A DNA stretch of 64,000 bases from Promerops cafer. Lineage: Eukaryota > Chordata > Aves > Passeriformes > Nectariniidae. Within the stretch, counting starts at the first letter, position 1, and every line of letters starts with the position of its first letter. Location of the stretch: contig VZSE01002702.1 of assembly GCA_013398275.1 (NCBI GenBank), positions 1,116,001 through 1,180,000 of the forward strand, given 5' to 3'. The translations under genes were made by a program, and so were the position numbers. The notes under the pieces were generated by a model. It was given only the letters and a program-made list of their open reading frames with translations, was not told the origin of the DNA and did no database searches. Positions 22,762 to 34,800 of the stretch are shown piece by piece.

Positions 22762-25700
22762 CAAGCTGATGAAAGAGTGTTATTCTTGTAAAGCACAGAT
22801 CAAACTTCTAGACTTTCAAAAAACTTCTTCAAATCTTTCCTGACAATTCATTAAAGCAAGATAAAAATGACAGCTTGATTGTAAGGAATTCACCAGAAGA
22901 TCCTAGCCACAGAAAATTTTACTTCATACTTAAAAAAAAAGTAAGAAGTTTCCCAGTAATAAAGGGGGGAAAATTCAGTGCTTACATGTATTTCCACCCC
23001 CTAAAAATTCTTCTGGGCTGTATAAGCCATCAAAAAGAAAAGGATTAATCAGTGGTATAAGCTTTCTGAGTGTTTAATTTAAAAGGTCAGCCCTTAGCAG
23101 GAAATATACTGTAAAATTACCTATCTGTTCATAATAAAGATCTAACTATGTACTTATAATCTCTATGATATCTAAGCAGCTATTGAACCATGTAAATACA
23201 AAAAGATTGAAAATAAAAATGTATTTTCTATTGTTCCTTGCTCTTTTATGTTTGTCTAAGCTTCTGTAAGGAGGGGAAAAAAAACCCTTCAATCCCCTCT
23301 TCTTTTCTAAGCAGAAGATCAACAAATCTAAGTGAAGCAACAATATGTACCCTAATTCTTCTCTCTTCTTTGTGGAAGAGAAAAAGAAGAAAAGAGGTAA
23401 GGAGTGAAGGGCTATCTCGTTGTAATGATGCTTCCTTAGCTCTTTGTAAGTCAAATCAAATCCAAATACAAACACCACTTTAAAATCAGTCTGGATGAAA
23501 GCACAGGAGAAACATTAGTTAAAGCTCTTACAGAAGAGTTTTTAAGTAGAAGTGACCTTGGTTTTCTTCCTTTCCAAGAGCATAGCCCTTCCAAATGGGA
23601 CAAGTTTCCTTATGTCTGTACTTCCTATATAATGTTTAGAGACTGAATAACTATATTTAATGAGTTTTGTAAATGTAGGGAAAATGTAGGTGGGAACTGC
23701 AAGAAAGGATGGTCTCACAGAATCAGAGGAAGCAGTCAACACATTAAATAATATTTTTCCTTTTTTTTTTTCTAAATAAAATTCAGAGGTTTAATAACAG
23801 TCTACAGAAAGATAATGAACTAGCAGTGGGAATGTTTCGTGCAAGTGACCTCTTCTCCTTTCTTTTGATCCAACAGCAGCAAACCTGTTCTATTTCATAT
23901 CCATCAAAACAGAACAAGTCCTTCCTGGACTATGAAGTAAACAGAAGTTCACCATTCTGGGAAAACTCAGATGACCTCTGCTTGTGTCTCTTGGTGATTA
24001 GGTACAGGTTATTATCTTAGCTGTAGCTCAGACAAGCCCTGCAGTACATCACTTGGAAAAGAGCTCCAGGTGACTAGCAGCCCATCTGTCATTCACTTGC
24101 TTCTTTCCCTGCCCCTGTTAATTTACTACTCCTGCTGTTCTCTTCCCACCTACATTGTCCCTTCTATAATTCATTTACACAACCTATTCAAAAACACTGT
24201 CCTCAGAGTTTAAAATAATTTCTTTATTCCACTGTTAACAATTGTTGAACGTAACAAATACAAGTTATTGGAACCTCTGCACTGCCTGCTCTGTCCAGAG
24301 ATTAACCTTCCAAGAAGTTACAATAAGTAACAAAACCAATTACAACTGGTTAAAAATTACCAAACACTTTTCATTTATGATATTAATAACAAAGTAACTT
24401 ATAGTGTTAGAAAGAAAAGAAGATTAACCTGTCAAAGTAACTGAGACTAGTATTGCTTTTATATCATTTATAATAGATGCATTATTTCCTTCAGCCACCT
24501 TAACCTAAGTGATATGCAGCACTTTCTTTCTGGCAAAGAAAGCAGGAGCTGTAACTACCATAAAACTAGTTCCATAGTTATAGAAATGCCAAAAGTATAA
24601 TGGGAACAGATGAAAAGAGGCTAAGGAAAACATAACAAGAAAAAGAGTTGGTAACTAAACACTTACAGTGATACTGCTTGCTGAGTTGACATATGTTTTT
24701 GTCTTGATGTGGAATATATTGAACAATTAAAGCCATTCTCAGGGGTTTTTTACTGTTTTTATTTTTTATTACTTATTTTTTTTGTAATCAGTGTAAATTG
24801 AAAAGACTTGTAACCTCATAAATCACTGACTGTGATTTTCTTTTACTGCAATACAGCTATGCCAATCTGGTAGAGATAGTGCATTATGCCATCAACTCAT
24901 CAGCTTTTCTCTTACTCTTGCCCTGGAACAGAATTAATAGAGTTCAGAGAATCATAAGGAAAAGCTGTGCTGAGACATTAGAAGTCACATTTTTGTGTTA
25001 TTATAATTCTAAAGCTGAATACTAGGAAAATAGGCTCATAGTTCTTATGTGAAAACAAACTGCCCTATCTTTCCACATCTTTGGAATAAAATAGCAGTAT
25101 ATAGTTTAAGTTCAGATTATTTAACCAAAGCTCCCTTTGAATCTCCATATTTACTAAAATTACTCCTGAGTATCTCTCAATCTTCCTTAGTCTCTCTAAA
25201 CATCATTAGGTGCATTTCTTCCTCCATGTCCACCTAAACTTATTTCATCTCAGTAGATAGGTGTAATAATGGTAATCAGAATTCTAGATTCCAAATATTT
25301 TTTCAGAATAATTCTGCAATACATAATCATAAAAATAATTTTCATGTAAAAATTCTGGGACATATTATTCCATCATTTTAAAGAGAGCTTGTAATTGATC
25401 TTTCTTTGAGGGTCATTTCACTTGACTTTCTAGACTTACTGCAATTCACTGTCTTTACCTATTTTTAGTTAAATTTCTATATGAACTCCTGACTGCTGCA
25501 GCATCCTCTTCTCTGACCTGATGTTTTATACTCCAGGTCTGAGAAACGCTAGTATCACTTTTTTTTCTTATTGCTTTAATTATGCCACTCATTCCCTCGA
25601 GTTTCTCCCTTAACTCATTACATTCATGTCCTTCAAAGCCCTGTGGAGTTCTGCCCTTATTTATCTCCCCCAGCTGTGTTTGCTTTTCTTTCCATGCCAG

Positions 25701-26478
25701 TCTTGACCAGCCAGTTTGCCAGCAGAGAATACAGGCTTTTTTAGTTTCCCAACTCACTATTTTAACTACAAATTCAGTCACAAGATTTGCACCACCTCTT
25801 TGATTAAGATCTCTCTGAAGGCTAATTTCTGCCATTTTGCCTGTGAGTAATCTCTACCTAACAGTGACATAAAAGCTTAACTGTAACCTTATTCCTGAAA
25901 GCAATTGTCCGCACTGTTTGTATGTTCTTCATACCTAATCTATTTTAATGTGCCAAGTGAACTTCCCAGGAAATCACATGTCAGGAGTCTTATCAAGGAG
26001 GAGCACACATCACAGGAGGCATTTCATCCACCATCATATCCCCTAAAGGTAACCATTTCTATCCTGGTTTAATAGGATTTTGAGGATCTGAAGTGGAAAA
26101 TGACTATCAAATTACTTACGCTGTCTCACAGAAGTGACTCGGTCAATCTCCTCAGGGTGCAACAAAATAGGATGTCCAGTCTCTTGTTCAAACTATCCAG
26201 GGAAGTACCTTCTCTATTGCCAGCTCCTTTATATTTCTTTTAGCTTGGGGATTGCCCTTCCCCAGGCTTCCTTTATTTATTGCAATTTTATGCATACTCA
26301 CAGAGCACGTTTTTTATAATAAATAATGGAACTGCAATCTATTCATTCATTATTGATAGGTTTTGTACTCCTGCAGCCTGAGTACATTTTATGAAGAACC
26401 AGTGATACATAGTTTCTTTTGGAATATAGTCCATGATCTGTATTTTTTCTCATTTGTCATTGCTGAAATCCCACAAAG
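22762..26478. other. unique sequence, no gene seen
   Basis: Contains A/T-rich sequence with a T-run at about 23758-23773 and frames up to 126 codons (25455-25835, minus), none recognisable. No repeat family is identified. The last 40 bases before 26478 are pyrimidine-rich and form the possible splice acceptor of the next entry. Confidence 0.55.
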
Positions 26479-26595
26479 TCATAATCAGAAGAGAGCTGGG
26501 CTGCCTTTACTGCAAGGTCCATCCACCTCCAATCCTGCAAACTCATCGGCAACAGTCCTACAGCAGACATCCAAGGCAGAAAATACAAGCAGCAG
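26479..26595 (+). other. exon-like segment, 117 nt, phase-symmetric
   Basis: A pyrimidine-rich tract (about 26438-26462) is followed by CCCACAAAG ending at 26478. An open stretch then runs to a perfect donor, CAG|GTGAGT, at 26595/26596. The segment is 117 nt, open in the frame that starts at 26363, and would both begin and end after the second base of a codon, so it could be included or skipped without changing frame. Translated, it is a hydrophilic S/T/N/Q-rich stretch (QKRAGLPLLQGPSTSNPANS and so on) that looks disordered. An alternative acceptor at 26488 would give 107 nt. I do not recognise the protein. An 8-base donor match is expected about once per strand in a window this size, so it may be chance. 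Confidence 0.2.
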
Positions 26596-27912
26596 GTGAG
26601 TGGGGGTACTAAAACAATATTAAATTTTTTGGGTTAGCTATGGAACTCTATCCATTTCAGTCCAAAGAAGATGATTCTTATGTTACTTCTTAATATATCT
26701 TATTTATCTTTATCTTAATATGGATGTCTCATATATCTTTATCTTAATGTATCTTATGTATATGGCTTTCTAGTGCTTTTAATGACAAAGTTTGTGTTAT
26801 GCCTCCTAGGGCTGTCTTCCACAGTAGTTTTCCCTTTAATTTTTACATCTCCTTTAGGAACAGATATCATTTTTGTTTGTCTGTCTCTTTTTATGTATCC
26901 TTGGATTTTATCTAAATTTATCTTTTTCCTACTTGTAGTCAACATGCTATCTTTTTAGGGTATACCTGCCCCCAAATAGCCATCCTTCCTGCAAATGTAT
27001 GATGATGAGGTCCCAAGCATGGGCCATTTCCTTTTATTATTTCCTGCAGAATCTTCCTGTGTTTATTTCTCTCCCTCAGCACAAAGGCCGCTTGGATGCA
27101 GCAGTCCAAGCACCAGGTGACCTATAAAAGTCTCATGGAAGAACTTTGCTTGACTGGGTTGCTGCAGGGAGCTGGGGAAGCTTCAGATAGGAAGCTCACC
27201 TGGGAGAGCCATAGATGCCCTATATGCCAGCAGGAGCCCACAGGGTAATTATGCACTAAATTGGGAATTTCCACCTCTTCCCTTGGTCCTGCTGGGTTCC
27301 TTTCTACATCATGCTTTATTTCCAGACTTTTTGAAGGGATGAAAGGAAGAATATTTTGCTATCACTCTTACAGAGCGGTAAGGCAGTGCTCTTTTTGTCC
27401 TTTGTTTTTAGAGTTTGGAAAAGAGATGAAGGATTTCTGCATCTTCCTACTGCCTCCCTCCACTTTCAGATTCTGCTCACTTGAGATTCCCAGCCAAGGA
27501 AGGCATTATGTTAAGTGCTGCACTATCAGCAACAGTCACAGACACTTTTTCCAAAAAAATTTTTCCCAAGTGATACTGCAAAAAAACCCAATTCCAGGAA
27601 ACTGTGGGGAGGGCAGGTCTGCAACGGACAGTACGGAGATGCTGAGTTAGCAAACATGGAGGTAAATCAGAATGAGAAGTAATATAATTATGCCAGTGCA
27701 GAGATCTCCAAAACAGAGCTGTGCCGGCTGGGGCAGCGCTGCCTCCTCTAATGACCTCCTCTGCCAGGCTATACCTTACCCAGCTACTGAGCTTTGGGAG
27801 CCAAACCTCCCTTGTCTGCATGGCCAGTTTGCACTAGAAAGCTCAGAAATCTCTGTACCTTGTTCCACTCTGCACTGCTCATTCCCTCAATACATTCTGA
27901 AGAGTTACACTG

Positions 27913-27915
<3 letters not shown>
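26596..27915. other. unique sequence; short AT-rich direct repeat
   Basis: TATCTTTATCTTAAT occurs at 26705-26719 and again about 29 bases later at 26734-26748, suggesting a small tandem duplication. Frames at 27261-27650 (plus, 129 codons) and 27477-27821 (minus, 114 codons) overlap and are not recognisable. Confidence 0.5.

Positions 27916-27945
<30 letters not shown>
27916..27945. repeat. (TG)15 microsatellite
   Basis: Fifteen uninterrupted TG units, preceded by GATA. It is probably length-variable and able to adopt Z-DNA, as alternating TG tracts are. Confidence 0.97.
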
Positions 27946-27946
<1 letters not shown>

Positions 27947-28407
27947 ACTGCACGTAAATGGGATGTGTGGCACTTCTTACAGCTGATGTTACCAGACGTA
28001 ATTATGCCAATAAATTACACTGACTAATCAAGACTCCTGGTCAGACAAAGCACCACCACCACACTGGTAGAAGGCATTACAAATCAGTTGAAGAAAAGCA
28101 ATGTTCAAAACCAAATGAATCTGTGGGACTGACAGCTGACCCAGCCCTGAGATGTGGTGAGAGAAGGACTCCAGGGAGTCAACTGAGCTTCACATACTGC
28201 TCTGCACTTGCCTCCTTAAATGTGAGGTGCTCCATCTCCACAGAGCTTCTGATACTGATCCCCAGAGCCAGACTTGAGTTTGTACCTAATGAAGAATCAA
28301 GTTAACAAATGCCACGGCTGCTTGATATGAATTTCTGAGCTGGTTACAATCCAACTGAGATACTTTTTATCTGCCTTAGCTTATACAGCTGGAGAAAACA
28401 GGCAGGA
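27946..28407. other. unique spacer before CR1
   Basis: No frame above 60 codons and no repeat recognised. Confidence 0.6.
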
Positions 28408-28815
28408 CACAGAATCACAGAATGACTGGGGCTGGAAGGGACCTTAAAGACCATCTAGTTTCACACTCCTGCCTTGGGTAGGGACACCTTCCACTACACC
28501 AGGTTGCTCAAGGTCCCATCCAACCTGGCCTTGAACACTTTCAGAAATGGGTCATCTACAACTTCTCTGGGAAATCTGTGCCATTGTCTCACCACCCCAA
28601 CAGTAAAGGATTTCTTTCCGATATCCAATCTAAATCTGATCTCTGTCAGTTTAAAACCATGACCCATTGTCCCATCACTACATGGCCTTATCAAAGGTTC
28701 ACCTGCTGCCCTCTTCTAGCCTCTTTGGGTGCTAGAAGGTCCTATAAAGTCTCCCTGGAGCCTTTTCTTCTCCAGACTGAACAAACTCAACTCTCTCAGC
28801 CTGTCTTCACAGAAC
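28408..28815 (-). mobile_element. CR1 LINE 3' fragment
   Basis: Two perfect CACAGAAT octamers (28408-28415, 28416-28423) mark the CR1 3' end on the plus strand. They are followed by GGCTGGAAGGGACCTTAAAG, the CR1 3' UTR and the start of the ORF2 C-terminus (CTTCTCCAGACTGAACAA at about 28769-28786, then CTCTCTCAGCCTGTCTTC). It is 5'-truncated at about 28815, the usual fate of CR1 insertions. Intact octamers suggest it is somewhat younger than the copy at 14177. Only 3' non-coding sequence and a few C-terminal codons remain. Confidence 0.95.
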
Positions 28816-31800
28816 ATGTTACCAGGCACACTGAAGACAGACACCTCAGATAACGCTGGAGTCATGTAAATATCCCAGAGCTATGAAAAGTGTTTTCCAT
28901 TACAAAATGAACAGCTTTAACTTTCAGTTGATTATTTTTTGATATAACTTTTCTCTCTCTGTAATGTACTTTTTTGTGAGATCATTCAGGAAGCTGGACA
29001 GTATCTAGGAGGCTTTTTATTTAAAGAAATGATACATTTTGCAGATTATAATACTATTCTAGGAATGCCAATTATTTTAAAAATCACAGAAGGAGAAGGG
29101 AAAGACTTGATCTGCTTTAGCTGTAGCACACTGTTATCCATTGATGCTGGGTGATTATTGAAAATCACTTCTCAACAGTGAAGACCAAACTGTGAATGGC
29201 AACCAGATTGTAGGATATTTCAAAAATGTATGTGTAGCTCAGAGAAAGGATAAAACAGAAACTAGTGTTAAAAAGCGGCATAGAGGTTTTTTTCAATAAT
29301 GCATAAGAGTGGGACAGCTTGGCATATTCACAGAAGACTTTTGCTTTAAAAAAACTAAGTATTCTCTCTGATCCCAAGAGGATCTGCCACAGTATCATTT
29401 ATTTTCTAGCTAATGGGCCAGGTTCACTCAGAAAATGGTTTGCATTCAGCAACACCAAATTAAGCTTCCTGGTGCACCCATCCACCCTGCTGTGCTTTCA
29501 CAAGCACTCACGTACCTGGGCATGGGTCTGTCTGGAAAGGAAAAAAATAAAACCCAAAGAGCAAATTTTCCTCGCAGGTCAGTTCACAAGGCTGGTTCCC
29601 TGTGCAGCTGCACAACAGCAGGCCCAAGTCAAGGGCTGGCGTAAGAGGGATGAAGGGGGAGTCAGTCCTCTGGCACGACGGCCACCAAGCAGCAGTTCTT
29701 TTCTACCATGGCTCAAGATGATTTAGGGGATTGGGAATTACACCTTCTAGGATTAGCTGATGTGAGTGCATGGGCCAGTTCTACTGGTGCTTCTGAGCCA
29801 CTTGACTGTTTTTAGTAGTTTCTGGCAGCAGATCAAGCAGAGGGGCTGCCCCTCTCTGATTACAGCCAACCTACTTTGCAGACACAGCGGACACTCTCAG
29901 CTGCTGCTGTGTGTTCTCCCCACCACACCTTCCCTGCATCTTCACAGGCAGCCTGGGCTGACTGTAATAGGGTATATTTTTGGCTGAAAGTGTGATTCTC
30001 TGTAATCTTTCTTTCTGAGTGGAGGCAATGTGATGTCCTTCGTAACCTAGAATTTCATCTATGTTTTGGGTGATGAGAGGGGGGCACACACTGGCCTTTA
30101 ATCCTGCCCGTAATGACTATTATCAGTACTGCTGCCAGTTCCTGACCCAGGGTGTGATGGGAATTCCCTCTGAGCCTGTGAACTGATCAAGGATAGCTGC
30201 TTTATTACAGCTGGGAAAAATACACCTCTCTGCATGGTGTCAACAGCAAGGCTGAACCTACAAGCACCAAGCAGTCGCACTGAGGCAGCTCAGGAGCAGC
30301 TGATGGTCACCAGTTCCTGCCACGCTGGCTGTGCTGGGCACAGCTGTGCAGGTAGAGCAGACCCCAGCAGCAAAGGTAGCGAGGCTGCATCTGCTGCTGG
30401 CACTGGCATGCCCCTAAAAATAACTGCACACCTAACCCAGCTCATCTGAGCAGTGGAATGACGGGACCCGTGGGTCTGTAATCTTCCCTCATTCCCACCC
30501 TCCTTCTTCCTCCCAGAGCATTCAATGTGTCCTGTAACTCCTGGCCCTGTTAAAAATTGGCAGTCATTGTCAGTGATCTAAACATAGGGTTAGTCTCAAT
30601 AGAAGACAGATCAAAACGAATTTAAAATTTCAAGAGTATAGTTTCTTTTGGATAATAGCTAGATTTTCTAATGCAATTGGCCTTTGCCCCCCAGGTGAAA
30701 TGGCTTTGATCTTAACATTAAAAAACTGTAATTTCTAGGGATCGTGAAAATGTAGTTACTCATAAAAATTATTGTAACATTGCATAAAATTTAGAAGGTA
30801 AACTATTTCTTGGTGTTAGTAATAAAGTTGCAAGTCAAGAACTAGCATAAAATGTTCTGAATAATATGCTGAACCTACTTGAGGAGCTGGAATGCAAACT
30901 AAGAGGGGATGCGTTTGAATCTGGTTTTGTGAGGTTTTATTCAAAGGACTTTGTTTAAAAGAATGCAGGAGAGGCCATCAGTTATCTGTCCCTGACAGGC
31001 CAGTACTTGTAGCTTACTGCAGTTCTAACAAAAATAAGTTTCCTCTTGGTACAGAACATGTAGCTGTAAGCATAGCAGAGAGATGTGGAATGCTATAGGT
31101 AATTTAGTCAAAATGAGGTTAATTGGCAAAATCTACAGCAGTTAATGTTATACTCACTCTCCAGGAATGCCACAGTATCACAGACTTGGAGAACATGAAT
31201 AATTTGTTTCTCAAAGAGATTTTCTCTCTTTTAGAAACCAAAGCAAGAAACACACTCATGTTACTGTATGTCACTACCAGAATTTTCTAAATCATTGAGA
31301 AAAGGAAGACAACACTATCAAGTGATGGTGATTGTTTTGAAGACTGGAAGTCAAATAAAGATCATCTTATTGTTCTGCTGGCATGATGGCAAATCAGCAA
31401 AAACACAAAGATAACTTGCCTGAAAAGCCTGAGACTTCCAAGAATGTAAATAAATCTCTTAAACACAAAATATAATAAATTACTATAGTATAAACTAAGC
31501 TAATATATATGAAAAATGTATAGATATGTAATAAAATATTTTTGAAACTGGTGACTATGAAGGCAACGAGAAGAATTCCTAATCCTTCTTGTCAGTAACC
31601 AAAATTGTGGAGAATCACAAATCACTCTTAAGGGTGGATCTGACTTTTCAGAGAGATAGTTCCAAAGGGGCCTTATTGTGCATGTGCAGATGGAGAGCTC
31701 AGAGTGAAAAAAAGCATCTGGGCAAAATGCTTCTCTTACTACTTTAACACTATTATAATATAGTCTAAATCTCTTTGCAGTAAATGCATGATTCTAGGAG

Positions 31801-34800
31801 TGTACTTAGGAGGAAGAACTTGTGTTAAACAGTGCTAAGTCCTAGTATACCTTAAGAGACTTCAGTAAGAAGAGAAAATCTACAGTACAGCCGAAATTTT
31901 AGTCAGAAAGTTGGTGCAGGAGAAAGGGCTGGAGCACATCAGTCTTCGTTCTACACTACTCAAGTTTTTACTTAATACTTCAATACTTGAATTTCAGAAG
32001 TTCCAAGCAAAGAGCAACTTCAAAGTGAAGACGGTCCCAAAATGTGATCAATATCAAGTGCACCTACCCAAGAGATCAGTTTGTTCCCTGTTACATATTT
32101 GGATCTTGGTCCCTGACCGAGGTCCCACGCTACACCCAGGCTGCTGTACTGGCTCCCTTTCAGATGAGCACACTTGATACCTTCAAAATTATATTTCTGA
32201 GAACTGCTTATTGCACTGAAAATCACATGAACCTAAGGTCAGAAAATGCCAGCAGCAGGTGTAGAAAGAGCACAAAGCTTTGCACAAAGGCTTAACTCTC
32301 CCAAAAATATCTGACAGAAGCAAGAAAAAGAGGTTGGCACAGAGGGAAAGAATAAACATCTAGCCCTGCATTTAACTTTTGTTTTTTCTCTTACAAAGTA
32401 AGTTTCCAGGTTTATAAATTAAGGTTGAGAAACGGAAAAAAATGGCAAATAAGTACAAGTTGCTAGATGCTCTAGGTTTGATACTGCAAACTGCTTTATA
32501 CATTCAGACCTTATTGAAGTGTTGAGAAACAGAATTTGTCACAATGAAGGGAGAGAATATCCGGCAAGATCAGACTGTTGGCACTGCCTCCAGGGTGCAT
32601 ACACTTCCAGAGCAAGAAGTAATCTTATTTCTCCTTTTATTCCCAGCTTCCATTTTGTTCAAGGACCAGGCAGGTTAAAAAAAAAAACAACCCCTTACTC
32701 ATTTCCATAGTAGTATACAAAAATGAGGCAAATGAATAATGGAACCGCTCACCCATCTCTGCAAGGCTGTGATGGATAGCACATATCCACTTAGGAGATG
32801 GGAGTTGTCGAAGAAACAGACACCAGGAAAAACATGATAAAAAGATCGATCGCCTTTGAAATACACCTGCTGGTTTTGCCTGCAGATAAAGTAGAAAAAT
32901 AAAGACTGTTTCGCCCTTGTCTGTAAAAACAACGAGACGCCAGGAACATTGAAACATTTCAGGTCGTTCTCCAGCTGCCACACTGGGACGAACAGAAATG
33001 GGCTGCTGCTGTAACGTTCACACGAATGGAATGAGTGAGCTCATGCCACCCATGAGCTCTGGGGGTCTTGCTCTGCAGAGAAGCAGTTCTCATGAACTTC
33101 AATGGAAATTACTCAGCCTCTTGTATTTCTCTCTACAAACAAATTTTTTTTTCCAAATTCTTCCACAATTAAGACCAGGTTTTCAAGAGTCTGCAGCACC
33201 CAAAAAACTCTCGCTGTATGATATATGGCTGGGTAGAAAGCCACAGAAGAGAAGCTGATGCTGCTTTTACAAGATCCAGTTGCAGATCCTGATTTCATTG
33301 GAACAGCAGGCCCAACATATACGTATTGTAAAATAAATCATATGTCCATGAGAAGACAGTATAAAGTTGGTATATCAAATCAATCCTATTAAAATCCCAT
33401 TAGTTCCTGGCATGATTCATTACATAGGTATGTTTTTATCTACCATAAGCATGACTACTTATTACTTCTTCAAAGCATACTTCACAGTGGGACTTCTAGC
33501 ACTGATTTCAGTGTGTTCAGGATGCTGAATGTCTCTAAGACACGAAGAATAAAATATCAAAGTTAGTTTTTCTGTTTAAGTTAACAGTCTTTGTCAATGA
33601 AGGGTGCTGCATTTTGATTGTAGGAAAAAGAAAGCAGCTAAAAACATTTTCTTTCTCTTACTTCAGCTAAAGATTTTTCGAGATAAAATGATCAGTCTCC
33701 TCACTCCAGTGAAATGCTATTTTGATAGAATTAATTTTAAATGAGCTCCCAGCCTTTCATAGTTCAGTGCACTAATTACATCCACCCAACACAAACACAA
33801 GATGACGCCTCTCATACATGGGGTGGTAGGGATGCTGGAGCCAGGGAAACGCAGGAAGCAGAGCTGAGACACAGGGTGTGATCTGTCCATCTTATTTTAC
33901 ACACAGAGGCACAAAAGCACGTTCCAGCTAAATGCTGAAATTCTGCATAAGGATATAAACCTGCAGGAATGAGATACGTATAACTAAGGATCTTTTGTTC
34001 TTTTCATCTTAGAGCACAGAAGAATTGAAGAACTGCCTCATATTGTTAGCCAAGAATATTCTTAAGAGCTAGCAGTGGGCCAACACTGCTAAAATCATCT
34101 GACATATATGCAGGTGGTCTTTTTTGCTGACTAACAATAAAGAGAATCAAGACAATATTTAAGGTTTAGGTGTCTTTAAAAAAACATTTAAAAAAATTTT
34201 AAAACCATTTAATGATAAAACTATTTTTAAATACATCATTTTTTTCATTAGATATGAGAAATTATCAAATATTTCTTCAAAATTTAACTTTCTACAATTC
34301 AGTGTAAGATTTCGTAAGAGTAGTATTTAAATCGATTTCAATTCTGTTTGCAAGCCACAGGCTGGAAATGACAGAATGAGGACAAAATAATTTAAAAATA
34401 TTTTTTAAAAAACATTTGACAAAAAGTTAGTAGTGGATCCTATATACAGTCATATTTTTCTTCAATTTTACTTCCCCCCTAGCCTCAGGGAAGGCAACAG
34501 CTGAGAAGGAGGGCTGCATCTCAGTCAGAAGGCTCTCGAATCATAGTGCTAAGATTTAAATGCTGTAGTGTTCTGTACAATTACTATGTTGGAAATATCA
34601 GTTGGCAAATCTTCTACAAGCCCTTATTAACTCCTTATGTTAATTTCAACACTTTGCCTGATAAGCAAAGCTGATAACTCAGCTCCCAAAATTCCCATCT
34701 CTAGTCATGGAACAAGGCTATTTAATAGATTACTATGCTTAGTATACATACCATCTACTCAGAAGGAGGATTAAATCAGCTAGCTTGATCTCCAGCCTTA

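Noticed and set aside
30100..30560. GC-richer stretch as a promoter or CpG island
   Set aside because: CpG density is still low and there is no associated transcript or exon signal.
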